Shown: positions 46,690 through 57,630 of the stretch, piece after piece | Numbering within the stretch: position 1 is the first letter of the stretch | Layout: every line of letters begins with the position of its first letter | NCBI GenBank assembly: GCA_037974335.1 | Contig: CM075760.1 | Span: 13,772,786 to 13,836,785 of the forward strand | Length of the DNA: 64,000 nucleotides | Direction of reading: 5' to 3' | Source: Prionace glauca | Lineage: Eukaryota; Chordata; Chondrichthyes; Carcharhiniformes; Carcharhinidae | Made by a program: the position numbers and the translations under genes | Notes under the pieces: generated by a model | Seen by the model: the letters and a program-made list of their open reading frames with translations, nothing else | Database searches by the model: none | Told to the model about the DNA's origin: nothing

Positions 46690-47130
46690 TGGTCTGTCAT
46701 GAAGTTTAGAAGGATGAGGGGGGATGTTATAGAGACGTATAAGATAATGAAAGGGATGGATAGGGTAGAGGGAGAGAGATTCTTCCCGCTTAGAAAGGAC
46801 AGCAGTACGAGGGGGCACAGCCTCAAGATAAGGGAGGGAGAGGTGCAGTTTAGATCAGAGTTGAGGAGGAACTTCTTCACTCAAAGGGTGGTGAATCTCT
46901 GGAATTCTGTGCCCATTGAAGTGGTGGAAGCTGCCTCGCTAAACATATTTAAGAGGCGGGTAGATAGGTTTTTGACAGACAGGGGAATTAAGGGTTATGG
47001 GGAGAAAGTGGGAAAGTGGAACAGATCCACTTCAGGTCAGCCATGATCTTATTGAATGGCGGGGCAGGCTCGAAGGGCTAGATGGCCTACTCCTGCTCCT
47101 ATCTCTCATGTTTCTTTCCTATGGTCTTAT
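46690..47130 (+). mobile_element. LINE 3' part, AGGAGCAGGAGTAGGCC-tail family
   Basis: Unbroken frame with FRRMRGDVIETYKIMKGMD and FFTQRVVNLWNSVPIEVVEA, then the tail GATGGCCTACTCCTGCTCCT. 5' truncated. Confidence 0.85.
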
Positions 47131-47399
47131 GGAGGACCAGCAGCATTTAAACTGCCCTTAACCTTGTCTGATTCCCCTTAGTCCACCAGAAATGAGAAAT
47201 GAATTTGCTCCGAATCTTCACTCCAGGGCATGAAGAAAGATTGTGTTTCATGTGTTCAAGCAGGCACTAACTGACCGAACGTAAGGCAGAATGTAAAATC
47301 AGTGGACTGAATGCAGGAGGAAAACACGAGAATAGTTCCAGAGATCAGAAACTTCAGTGACGAATATATTTTGGAGAGTTTGGGACTAATTTTCTTAAC

Positions 47400-47780
47400 A
47401 GAAAGTTGCTGATGTGACTTTAATGAGGCATTCAAAATCCTGAAGGGTCTTGACAGAGTAGATAGAGAGAAACTTTCCATGGCAGAAGGATTTTGACACA
47501 GAGGGCGCGGGTTGAACTAACTTGGTGAAGGAAACATGGAGACATCAGGAAAAAACATTTTCAGACAGTGAGTGACCCAGACCTGGAATGTGCTGTTTGA
47601 GAGTGTGCTGCAGGCAGAGCCAATTAATGGGTTCAAAATGGGATTGGATAATTGTCTGAAAATGAACAAAATGCTAGACTGTGGGGTACAGAGTGTTATT
47701 GGATGAATTGGTCCTTTAGAGGGCCAACACACACATGACGCTTCAAAACGGCCTTCTTCTCTGCTGTAAGTACTCTATCA
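47400..47780 (+). mobile_element. Old LINE remnant
   Basis: Plus-strand decayed C-terminal region (CATTCAAAATCCTGAAGGGT, GGTTCAAAATGGGATTGGAT) and tail. 47131-47399 before it is unassigned. Confidence 0.55.
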
Positions 47781-47849
47781 ATGTTGAAAGGGCATCGTGG
47801 TAATATCTCTGCGAGAGCAATTCCAAGGTAGGCAAATTTCTCAAGATAT

Positions 47850-48175
47850 ATATTGATCCTGATAAATGTGAGGTGATGCATTTTGGAAGGAATAATGTAG
47901 AGAGGAGTTACATGATAAAGGGAAGACCAGTTAAGAGTGTAGAAATGCAGAGGGACCCAGGAGTGCAAGTGTTCTTGTCTCTGAAGGTGGCAACACAGGT
48001 GGAGAAAGTTGCGAAGAAAGCTTACAGAATGCTAGCCTTTATAGGAAGGGGTGTATAGTATAAGAGCTGGCGTCTAATGCTGCAGTTGTACAGAAAGTTG
48101 GTTAGACCGCATTTGGAGAACTGCGTCCAGTTCTGGTCACCTTACTACCGGAAGGACGAGGAGACCCTGCTGCTG
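47850..48175 (+). mobile_element. LINE fragment, RT C-terminal part
   Basis: Encodes MHFGRNNVERSYMIKGRPVK and AYRMLAFIGRG, then a VRPHLENCVQFWS-like part. It ends where the CpG-rich inverted module begins. Confidence 0.8.
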
Positions 48176-50222
48176 TGACAATGCATCCTCTTGTTTAAAC
48201 ACTCTGCAATGCTGAGGCTGGGGAGAGGAGTAAACAACAGGGAGCAGAATTGCAGCTTCTCTCCCCCCATTGAAACTGGGATTGTTGCTCCATCTGCTGC
48301 ACCTCCCCACCACATCCACTGGGGGGCAATCTGGACAATGGGCTGCAGGCAGACCTTACTGCGCCTGCGCCACATTCACACCACCGCCGGCGGCCATATT
48401 GCGTTGCCAGGGGAGACGGCGTCCCGCGCGCTGCACTCTGGGGGAATTCCCCTCCTGCACATGCGCCCAGGCAGTTACATTTGAATCTTTTAATATGTTG
48501 AATCTTGATGATTATTATTCACATCCTCACCCGTCAGCCTTTCGGTTCCTTCTCCATTCGGGAAAATCGTTTCTGTTTTTTATTCCGTCTGTTTTTCAAT
48601 CACACCCGCGCGGTGCGCTCTGGGAAAATACTACAGCACATGCGCGGTTCCGCCACCGGCCTCTTTATAAAAATATGTATTTTATTTAATTTTAATTCCG
48701 CTCCGGGCGGGATTTCCGGGTGGGAAGAACTGGACGCAGTACTCCAAATGCGGTCTAACCAACGTTCTATACAACTGAAGCATTAGACGGCAGCTTTTAA
48801 ACTCTATACCCCTTCCTATAAAGGCTAGCATTCCATAAGCCTTCCTGACAACCTTCTCCACTTGTGTCACAACCTTCACGGATTTGTGAACCTGCACTCC
48901 CAGGTCCCTCTGTGTTTCTATACTCCTAATCTGTCTACCTTTAATCACGTAGCTCCTCTCTACATTATTCCTTCCAAAATGCATCACCTCGCATTTGTCA
49001 GGATTAAATTCCATCTGCCACCTATCTGCCCAATGCACCAACCTATCTATATCCTGTTGTATCACCTGACAATCCACTTCGGTACCCGCCAACCCTGCCA
49101 TCTTGGTGTCGTCAGCAAACTTGCTGATCACACCACCTACGCTCTCTTCCAAGTCATTTATGTAGACGACAAAGAGGAGAGGTCCCAGTACTGAGCCCTG
49201 CGGCACACCACTGGTCACTGGCCTCCAGCCCGACAAAGTCCCCTCCACTACTACCCTCTGTCTCCTACTACCCAGCCAGTTCTCAATCCACCTAGCTACC
49301 TGTCCTCGTATCCCATGCGCCTTAACCTTTTCTACCAGCCTACCATGAGGGACTTTGTCAAACGCCTTACTGAAATCCATATAGATGACATCAACGGCTC
49401 TCCCATCATCAACCGTTTTTGTCACCTCCTCAAAGAATTCCACCAGATTCTTAAGGCAAGACCTCCCTCTAACAAAGCCACGTTGTGTATCCCCAATCAG
49501 ACCGCAACGCTCCAAATGCTCATACATCCTACCCCTAAGTACTTTTTCCATTAATTTCCCTACCACCGATGTCAAACTCACCGGCCTATAATTTCCAGGG
49601 TATCCCTGCTACCTTTTTTGAACAGCGGTACCACATTTGCTACCCTCCAGTCTTCTGGGACCTCACCTGTGTCCAAAGAAGAGACAAAGATTTACGCCAG
49701 AGGCCCAGCAATTTCATCTTTCACCTCCCTAAGCAGCCTGGGATAAATACCATCAGGTCCCGGATGTTCCGCCAATGAGCAGCGGCCGGGCCGGAGTGGG
49801 CAAGAGGTGACACTGGGTGGTGTAGTGCCTGGGAGTGTTACAGCGACCCCCGGTGGCCAGGAAGGGAAATAGCAGCAGGACAGTCTCTGCCCAAAGGCTT
49901 CCCCAGTTCAGCTGCTCAGAGACACTGGGAACCTCTTCAACTGGAAACTGCAGCTTCTCACATTCACCCCCTGTGTTCAGTCAATGTTTAATAGACAACC
50001 TCTGTAGGGAAATCAGAAACAACTTGTTCACATTAAAGGGGATGGGAATCTGAACCATTCTGCTCAAAAAGCTCTGCTCGCCTTGAAATTTCAATGGAAA
50101 TGTTCAAGATGAGAATTTATAGATGGAACTCATGTTGTATGTGGAACGCTCATGATGCCACAATAAGATCAGTACAGACATCTCACAGGGTTGTCTGACT
50201 GGAGAGATGTCAGAGATGGAAT
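48063..50222 (-). repeat. Right arm of the large inverted repeat
   Basis: Reverse copy of 358-1593, longer because 48727-49768 is LINE sequence in place of about 105 bases (822-926) of the left arm. Outer edge near ACATCTCTCCAGTC at about 50205-50222. Confidence 0.85.
48727..49768 (-). mobile_element. LINE reverse transcriptase, long open frame
   Basis: Minus frame 49581-48682 is open for 299 residues, of which about the first 285 are LINE: DFSKAFDKVPHGRLVEKVKA, VTSGVPQGSVLGPLLFVVYI, FADDTKMAGLAG and LVRPHLEYCVQF. Upstream, to about 49768, earlier RT sequence is present in another frame. It is cut at both ends: the 5' end at a GGACC..GATG microhomology with the module, the 3' end inside the VQFW motif, so it has no 3' UTR or poly(A) and does not look like a normal target-primed insertion. 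Confidence 0.88.
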
Positions 50223-50274
50223 GGATAAATATAGAGCTACAGAGTCTGAGGCTCAGTTTTGGGTTAAGAAAAAT

Positions 50275-50560
50275 GGCAGTACAAAGAACAAAGAAAATTA
50301 CAGCCCAGGAACATGCCATTCGGCCCTTCAAACCTTCACTGACCATGCTGCCCGACTTAACTAAAACCCCCTATCCTTCCGGGACCATATCCCTCTATTC
50401 CCATCCTATTCATGTACTTGTCAGCTGACTTAAAAGTCACAACTGCATCCGCTTCTACTATCTCTCCCCGGCAGCGAGTTCCAGGAGCCCACTACCCTCT
50501 GTGTAAACAATCTGCCATGTCAATCTCCTTTAAACCTTGCCCCCTCGCATCTTAAAGCAT
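50275..50560 (-). mobile_element. LINE 3' fragment
   Basis: Starts with ACAAAGAACAAAGAAAATTA and GCCATTCGGCCCTTCAAACC, then the reverse of a decayed C-terminal part. Confidence 0.65.
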
Positions 50561-51233
50561 GCCTTCATCGGCCGGAGCATTTTGTTGCTGAACAGTATCT
50601 GAATCTCGATGTTACACCCATAGTATCTTCGCTCTGGCCTCGGCCTCAAATGCTTTGTGTCAAATAAGAAATGATAAATTGTTTGATGCAATGCCAGGAA
50701 AGAAACTTCCCTATTTTGACACCTGCACATATCAGCAAGTCATCCAGTCTACAAGACAATTTAATAGGTTTAGGTGCAGACTAACATAGTTAATCACCAT
50801 CTGAAACATGCTAGGGTGAGGGAAGTCTGTATGATTTCAGTTTGGTGCTGAATATTATCAGAATCTCGATGTTACACTCATATTATCTTTGCTCTGACCT
50901 CAGCTTGAAATGCTTTCTCCAAAATCAGAAATGCTGAATTTTATGAAAAAATTGACAAAATTGTGTAAATTCTCAAAGACATGTTGAATTTTGTCCAAAA
51001 TGTATTTGCGGTTAGCATTTATTTAACATCCTAATCTTATCGAATGATTATTTTTCCGAAAAAAATAACGTAAAATAGTCGGTTGCTGTTCATTAGCAAT
51101 TTCCTAACATTACTTTCTCCAGAGAAGCTGAAAATATGCTTGCAAACATTTGTCTGAATAAGTATAAAGATATTAAATACTTTTTTCATCGAAAGTAACA
51201 AGGAATTTATGAACACCTTTTAAAGGTTTGTAC
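50561..51233. other. Unassigned AT-rich sequence
   Basis: A phrase near 50600 (ATCTCGATGTTACACCCATA) recurs near 50865, so a ~265-base loose duplication is present. No gene recognised. Confidence 0.45.
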
Positions 51234-51306
51234 TGAGCCAACCAGGAGTGGAACCTGGAATCTTCTGATCCGTAGTCAGACACGTTATCCATTGCGCCAC
51301 CGGCCC
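51234..51306 (-). tRNA. tRNA-Arg (ACG)-like gene
   Basis: Reverse strand starts GGGCCGGTGGCGCAATGGAT and has the anticodon stem-loop CTGACTACGGATCAG with ACG. The acceptor stem pairs through two G-U pairs (TTGGCTC) and a TTTT run follows within about 12 bases. The T-loop reads TTCCACTC where TTCGACTC is usual, which also alters the B box, so it may be a tRNA pseudogene. 73 bases long. Confidence 0.75.
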
Positions 51307-51524
51307 ACATGTGATCATTAGGATAGTTGTTACATATTAGCTCGATGTTTCGAAAGTTTCAGGCACAAGAACTGTCAGAAAGTTTGCTTTTACTTGTGAG
51401 GAAAAGGTCCATTATTGAGATTGTCTTTATTCATTTACTACCAATCCTAATTGCCCTTGAACTGTTTTCAAAAGCTTGTTCAACAGCAGCGCCTCGACAG
51501 TGACGTAGACGTGAATAGGCACAA

Positions 51525-51660
51525 CCTATGATTAATATATGGTCCCCAGATAAGGGACGTACCAGATATTAAACTGTTAAGAACAGAGTTTTTTTTTACA
51601 ACTTTATTCCAATCTAATCAAGTCAGATTAAATCCAATTCAGAGTAGGCACAAACCTAGT
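51525..51660 (-). repeat. Inverted copy of the U2/retroposon junction
   Basis: Reverse complement of about 52480-52610: it carries the retroposon end (GACTTGATTAGATTGGAATA), the A-run and U2 snRNA sequence from about nt 40 to 90 (GTTTAATATCTGGTACGTCC). Confidence 0.85.
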
Positions 51661-51870
51661 GATTGGTGGAGTACGGGCTCATCTACATAACTGTGGTGCA
51701 GTGGCAGTGAAAAAGGGGAGAAAAGGTGTGTTGTAATGAGAAAGGCCGGGAGAAAGGTGACAAGACTGCGGCTGAGAGTGCTTATGTGTGTCTAAGTGTT
51801 TGAATGGTGTCAGCCTGTTGTCAAAGAGGGAAGGCATCTGGCAGTTGGGCGACTCAAGAGCGGCGCCGGC

Positions 51871-51906
51871 ATCGCTTCTCGGCCTTTTGGCTAAGATCAA
51901 GTGTAG
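51871..51906 (+). pseudogene. RNU2: U2 snRNA, 5' 36 bases
   Basis: ATCGCTTCTCGGCCTTTTGG and then CTAAGATCAAGTGTAG match the conserved U2 5' end exactly as I know it. The match stops here and resumes at 52548. A second, weaker U2 5'-like stretch (TTGGCCTTTTGGCTAAGATG) is at about 52008-52027. Confidence 0.9.
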
Positions 51907-52547
51907 TCTGTTAGTGTTGATCAAGTGTAGGGTCAACATGCTGCACTTGATTGAAGTCATTAGGTTGCAATTCAGCTTCATTTGAAGCAATTTTTTAAAC
52001 CGGCATCTTGGCCTTTTGGCTAAGATGCAAATTGGATCAAGCCCTGGAGGAGGAGCTACTCCTGCTCCAGCATAGAACCCTACAGTGCAGAAACAGGCCC
52101 TTCGACCCATCGAGTCTGCACCGAACACAATCCCACCCAGACCCTATCCCCATATCCCTACACATTTTACCTGCTAATCCCTCTAACCTACACATCCCAG
52201 GACACTAAGGGGCAATTTTTTAGCATAGCCAATGAACCTAACCCGCACATCTTTGGACTGTGGGAGGAAACCGGAGCACCCGGAGGAAACCCACGCAGAC
52301 ACGAGGAGAATGTGCAAACTCCACACAGACAGTGACCCGAGCCGGGAATCGAACCCAGGACCCTGGAGCTGTGAAGCAGCAGTGCTAACCACTGTGCTCC
52401 AGTCAGCTTGGATCATGTAGATCAAGCCCAAGACAGGAGACCTGTCTTGTCAGCTTGGATCGGGAATGTCCCAACTTGTTGGGACTCTGAATTGGGTTTA
52501 ATTTGACTTGATTAGATTGGAATAAAGGGGTAAAAAAAAAAAAAGTT
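51907..52547 (+). mobile_element. Retroposon-like insert splitting U2
   Basis: About 640 bases between the two U2 parts. It ends in a run of about 13 A (52532-52544), as retroposons do, preceded by ATTAGATTGGAATAAAGGGG. It contains a nested U2 5'-like repeat and a V-SINE. Non-LTR elements that target U2 genes (Keno, Utopia) are known in animals; I cannot tell whether this is one, a SINE, or a chimeric retrocopy. Confidence 0.6.
52065..52402 (-). mobile_element. V-SINE nested in the U2 insert
   Basis: Reverse tail (CAGTGCAGAAACAGGCCCTT), central domain (GGAGGAAACCGGAGCACCCG) and reverse head (GGGAATCGAACCCAGGACCC, AGTGCTAACCACTGTGC). Well preserved, so fairly young. Confidence 0.85.
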
Positions 52548-52697
52548 TCTGTTCTTATCAGTTTAATATCTGGTACGTCCCTTATCTGGGGACCATTTAT
52601 TAAATTGATTTTTGGAGCAGGGAGATGGAATAAGGGCTTGCTCTGTCCACTCCATGTATCGGCCTGGTATTGCAGTATCTCCGGGAACGGTGCACCA
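52548..52697 (+). pseudogene. RNU2: U2 snRNA, 3' part
   Basis: TCTGTTCTTATCAGTTTAAT through the Sm-site region (TTGATTTTTGGAGCAGGGAG) to the 3' end GGAACGGTGCACCAC. Several substitutions against the usual vertebrate sequence. With the insertion at about nt 36 the copy cannot make U2. Confidence 0.9.
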
Positions 52698-52699
52698 CC

Positions 52700-53140
52700 C
52701 CCCTTTCTGGGGACATCCTCAAACTTCAAAAATCAGCTCTCGCACAACTCACTCTGATGTCGTCCAACAGGCTTTATTTGCTATCACCAGCTTTCCCAGC
52801 GCTGCTCCTTCTTTCCTCAAGTGACTGCAGACGGTTGGCTTCACAAATGCGCCATCGCTTGCAACATAATGCTGGCAATGCCCCTCTTTACACCTGCACA
52901 CGTTGTCCCTGTCTCCAGTGGCAATCGCAGCTTCAAGAAATTGTCTCCAGGCCAAACCCCACATCCCGCTTCAGGCCGTCCTCATGTCTGCCCAACTCGC
53001 CTATCAGTTTCTGCTCGCCCAACTCTGCTCTGTCTCTTACAAACAAACACTTCCTCTCCACACGGGCTCACTGCCAGCTTCACACACAGTAAGACGTCTC
53101 ACCACACCAGGCTACAGTCCAACCCGTTTACTTGATAGTA
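52700..53140. other. Unassigned, repeat fragment at the end
   Basis: Frames on the plus strand lack recognisable motifs. 53085-53140 looks like a fragment of the short repeat at 37690. Confidence 0.4.
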
Positions 53141-53149
53141 ATCATAAGA

Positions 53150-53318
53150 ACATTATAAGAACATAAGAAATAGGAGCAGGAGTAGGCCATCTGGCCCTTC
53201 GAGCCTGCCCCGCCATTCAATAAGATCATGGCTGATCTGTCGTGGCTCAGTTCCACCTTCCCGCCCTCTCCCCATAACCCTTAATCCCTTCTCTTATCAA
53301 AAACCCATCAACCCGCGT
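53150..53318 (-). mobile_element. LINE tail, AGGAGCAGGAGTAGGCC family
   Basis: Tail and reversed C-terminal residues to the Leu-Ile-Arg region; it breaks off at CAACCCGCGTCT, directly into the minisatellite. Confidence 0.85.
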
Positions 53319-54272
53319 CTCTCTCTCTGTATCTGTGTGTCTCTCTCTGTATCTGTGTGTCTCTCTCTGTATCAGTGTGTGTGTCTCTCTCACTCTATCT
53401 GTATGTCTCTCTCTCTGTATCTGTGTGTCTCTCACTGTATTTGTGTGTGTGTCTCTCTCACTCTATCTGTGTGTCTCTCTCACTGTATCTGTGTGTCTCT
53501 CACTGTATCTGTGTGTGTCTCTCTCACTCTGTGTGTCTCTCTCACTGTATCTGTGTGTGTCTCTGTATCTGTGTGTGTCTCTCTCACTCTATCTGTATGT
53601 CTCTCTCACTGTATCTGTGTGTCTCTCACTGTATCTGTGTGTGTCTCTCGCACTCTATCTGTATGTCTCTCTCACTATCTGTGTGTCTCTCACTGTATCT
53701 GTGTGTGTGTCTCTCTCACTCTATCTGTATGTCTCTCTCTCTGTATCTGTGTGTCTCTCACTGTATCTGTGTGTCTCTCACTGTATCTGTGTGTCTCTCT
53801 CACTGTATCTGTGTGTCTCTCTGTATCTGTGTGTCTCTCACTGTATCTGTGTGTGTGTCTCTCTCACTCTATCTGTATGTCTCTCTCTCTGTATCTGTGT
53901 GTCTCTCACTGCATCTGTGTGTCTCTCACTGCATCTGTGTGTCTCTCACTGTATCTGTGTGTCTCTCTCTCTCTGTATCTGTGTGTCTCTCTCTGTATCT
54001 GTGTGTCTCTCACTGTATCTGTGTGTGTGTCTCTCTCACTCTATCTGTATGTCTCTCTGTATCTGTGTGTCTCTCACTGTATCTGTGTGTGTGTCTCTCT
54101 CACTCTATCATTATGTCTCTCTCTCTGTATCTGTGTGTCTCTCACTGTATCTGTGTGTCTCTCTGTATCTGTGTCTCTCTCACTGTATTTGTGTGTGTGT
54201 CTCTCTCACTCTATCTGTATCTCTCTCTCTCTGTATCTGTGTGTCTCTCTCTGTATCTGTGTGTCTCTCTCT
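53319..54272. repeat. Minisatellite, TCTCTCTGTATCTGTGTG type
   Basis: About 0.95 kb of units of roughly 16-20 bases mixing TCTCTCACTGTATCTGTGTG and TCTCACTCTATCTGTATG. All three frames are open for over 300 residues because the repeat lacks stops; these are not genes. Confidence 0.95.
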
Positions 54273-55095
54273 CACACAAACACCAGCACCTGCAGTTACA
54301 GGGGGACGCCAGCAGATGGTGGTGCTGCATCACTCTAATCACAAGAAAGTGCAGCAGGTTTGAGGAGAGATTTGGGGGAAATTTATTTCCCTGTTTCTCC
54401 AGAAAGGGAACAATTAGTAAAGCAACTGCATTAATCTCCCTGTCAGTAATATTCACAGGGAAATCTGGCCGGAGGATAGTGGATTTAATACCTCCCGCCA
54501 GTAAATATGTCGATTACCAGCTAATTATTTTATAACCTTATCTTTTATTGATTGAAAGATTTGTCTACTTTCTCATCCAGATATTATTAAATAATTGTTC
54601 ATTATAATTGGACACATATCTCGTTTTCGCTGAATTTTCCATTTTTTTAACTCGCATCTTTATCCTCAGCCCCTTCAGAATTCCAGCTGAACCCAGTCTC
54701 TATGTTCTGTTCTGTGCAGATTTAAATGTAGTTTCTTGTTCTAATTTTTGACTACAGCACATTTCCATCCCTAACTCACTCTGATCTCTCAAACACACAC
54801 ACTGCAGATTGCATGAAGGCCTCACAGTGACTTTCTGTGCACTGATCTGAGTGATTAGACCCAATCTCACTGTCCAGTGCTGACACTGGATTTTATTCAG
54901 TGGAATCACAGACTCTCCAATTTTCCGTTCCCAGCTGCAATCTGACTCTGGAAGTAACTCAATGGGAGTTTAGGGCGAGTATTCCATGGACATTTTTATC
55001 CCAGTACCTATCACAATTTCCCATGCCCTCCCCCCTCCATGCCCCCCAACGCCTCCCTCCCCCCGTCCCATCTCTCTCCCCGACCACTCCCCCCT
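54273..55095. other. Unassigned; holds the copy of bases 1-42
   Basis: 54416-54456 repeats the window start (AGTAAAGCAACTGCATTAAT). C-rich run at 55030-55100. No gene recognised. Confidence 0.45.
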
Positions 55096-55099
55096 CCCC

Positions 55100-55800
55100 C
55101 CCCAGAGGGAGTGGTAGATAGTGAGGAAGGGTGTCATAGTTTGCAGGGAGACTTAGACAGGTTGCAGAGCTGGGCCGAGAGGTGGCGGATGGAGTTTAAT
55201 GCGGAGAAGTGTGAGGTAATTCACTTTGGCAGGAATAACAGATGTGTCGAGTATAGGGCTAACGGGAGGACTTTGAATAGTGTGGATGAACAGAGGGATC
55301 TAGGTGTATGTGTACATAGATCCCTGAAAGTTGGGAATCAAGTAGATAAGGTTGTTAAGAAGGCGTACGGTGTCTTGGCGTTTATTGGTAGGGGGATTGA
55401 ATTTAGGAGTCGCAGCGTCATGTTGCAACTGTACACATCTCTGGTACGGCCGCACTTGGAGTTTTGTGTGCAGTTCTGGTCCCCACATTACAGGAAGGAT
55501 GTAGAGGCTTTGGAGAGGGTGCAGAGGAGGTTTACTAGGATGTTGTCTAGTATGGAGGGGAGGTCCTATGAGGAGAGGCTGAGGGATTTGGGGTTTCGTT
55601 GGAAAGAAGGTGGCTAAGAGGAGATCTTATTGAAACATATAAGATGATTAGAGGTTTAGACAGGGTGGACAGTGATAGCCTTTTTCCTCGGATGGAGAAA
55701 GCTAGCACGAGGGGGCATGGCTTTAAATTAAGGGGGGTGGTTATAGGACGGATGTCAGGGGTAGGTTCTTTACCCAGATGCTGCCAGCGATGCCCAGGAC
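55100..55800 (+). mobile_element. LINE C-terminal part
   Basis: Frame 55039-55617 is LINE from about 55100: DRLQSWAERWRMEFNAEKCE, VKKAYGVLAFIGRGIEFRSR and [20 protein letters not shown]. One frame break near 55600, then RGDLIETYKMIRGLDRVDSD. Truncated before the tail. Confidence 0.85.
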
Positions 55801-56250
55801 CCACGAGTTTTTTTTTAATGTTCACTGAAAACAACAGATCAAGCATGGACTTAAAAAAATTTCCAGCTCTCCATTCTCCGGTATCCACAAACATTACAAT
55901 TCCACATTGACTAATAGACCGGGTAATATTTATTCACTGGTGTCAGATATTCCACATGCAACATTTGAATTTATTCTTATTTCTATAAAATTCAGTGATC
56001 GCCTTCACTGAGATTCAATCTCTAAATGTACAAAATAAAATTAAGTGCAACAATTTCATTGATCAGTGAGATGGTGAGTTTTATTTGTTCATGACAATAA
56101 TTGAAATCATAGACATAATACAAGAAGTTTAATATAAATAAATTCCATCATGCACCTGGAGTATGTATAGCAGTGAACAGAAGATTAGCGTGGGACATTT
56201 TCGTTCAGAATTTAAACACAGATTGACACGACTTGGTTATAGTTACTTAC
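55801..56250. other. Unassigned AT-rich sequence
   Basis: No gene recognised; would be the intron after the candidate GPCR exon. Confidence 0.4.
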
Positions 56251-56317
56251 CAGGAACGCCAATAATGGCAATGATTGGGTAGATTATTTTCAAAGCTTTC
56301 TGAACTGGATAAAGCAT
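56251..56317 (-). CDS. Candidate first exon of a GPR139-like GPCR (partial)
   Basis: Minus strand reads MLYPVQKALKIIYPIIAIIG and then VPG, split at phase 1 by the donor CCTG|GTAAGT. A short N-terminus running into a first transmembrane helix that ends GVPG/N is typical of the GPR139-like rhodopsin-family receptors that are numerous in sharks. The frame is open further upstream (YKGTHYYTLR precedes the Met), so the start is uncertain. No second exon was found to the left, so this may be an orphan exon. Confidence 0.5.
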
Positions 56318-56329
56318 TCTCAATGTGTA

Positions 56330-57025
56330 GTAATGAGTCCCTTTGTACTGCTCGCAGTCCCTCTGTCTTAAACTGCGAGATTTTCCATTCCCAAAGCCTT
56401 TAACTTATACACCATAGAAGCACCTGTGGGACATTGAGGTAGAGCAATGTTATTTTTTAATACATGAACAAACAGATTACAGCATTCAGTTCAGTGATGG
56501 AAAATAGTTATTTGTTAAGTGACTGACCTCGTTCAAAACACTGGATTCCATTGGTCACATTGTTCAACGAATAATGAGTGGAAATACACTATCTACTCAA
56601 ACGCCATCAGGCCCATTCGAGATCTCAGTTTGTTACAGTGATATCTGGACTGTGACCATTCAGTAACTAAGTTACAAGTGTTACCACGTCTCTCTCTCTG
56701 TCTGATGTTTAACTGTGGGCATTCAGTTTAATGGCTTAAGTGGGTTATGGGTGAACCTAAATTCCAAAATTCTGCTAATCAATAATCTGGAAGTATTAAG
56801 GTGCAAAGAGAATTATTTTACCCCTAAATTTAATCCGTCTGCTCAAACTGAGAAAACATTAAGAAACAACGGGACATCACCAAAAATTCAGACAGTGCAA
56901 CAGATACAGACACATCACCTCAAAGTAAAACAAAACAGATTTAACCATGTCAAGTAATGCTCAGGCTCCAGCTGACACTTGTCTCAAATCTCATCCACAA
57001 CCTTATACAGGGAGAGAACCCGATG
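56330..57025. other. Unassigned intergenic
   Basis: Nothing recognised beyond the possible 5' leader of the GPCR exon. Confidence 0.4.
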
Positions 57026-57029
57026 AAGA

Positions 57030-57512
57030 TTATAAGAACATAAGAAATAGGAGCAGGAGTAGGCCATCTGGCCCTTCGAGCCTGCCCCGCCATTCAATAA
57101 GATCATGGCTGATCTGTCGTGGCTCAGTTCCACCTTCCCGCCCTCTCCCCATAACCCTTAATCCCTTCTCTTATCAAAAACCCATCAACCCGTTTCTTAA
57201 AAATATTTAGCGAGGCAGCCTCCACCACTTCAACGGGCAGAGAATTCCAGAGATTCACCACCCTTTGAGTGAAGAAGTTCCTCCTCAACTCCGTTCTAAA
57301 CCGCCTCCCTTGAGGCTGTGCCCCCCTAGTCCTACTGTCTTTTTTGAGCGGGAAGAGTTTCTCCACCTCTATCCTATCCATCCCATTCATCATCTTATAC
57401 GTCTCAATGAGATCTCCCCTCATTCTTCTAAACTCTAACGAGTACAAGCCTAGTTTATTCAGCCTCTCCTCATAGCTCAATCCCCTCAACTCCGGTATCA
57501 GCCTAGTTTATG
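57030..57512 (-). mobile_element. LINE 3' part, AGGAGCAGGAGTAGGCC-tail family
   Basis: Minus frame 57489-57124 (121 residues) runs RGLSYEERLNKLGLYSLEFR to LIREGIKGYGERAGRWN with a clean tail. A deletion of about a dozen bases lies after DSRTRG but keeps the frame. A young-looking copy. Confidence 0.88.
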
Positions 57513-57630
57513 AATGGATAGAACTGAGAGAAGGAATCTCTGAGAGATAGGAACAAAAAAGTGTTTGTTGGGAACTGCGTACACCGTGATTTGTGCTGTT
57601 CCTGTTCTGGGAATGTTTGATTGTGGGTCA

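Noticed and set aside
53335-54535. Frames of 342, 333 and 392 codons
   Set aside because: Translation of a stop-free minisatellite (CVSLSLYLCVS repeats).
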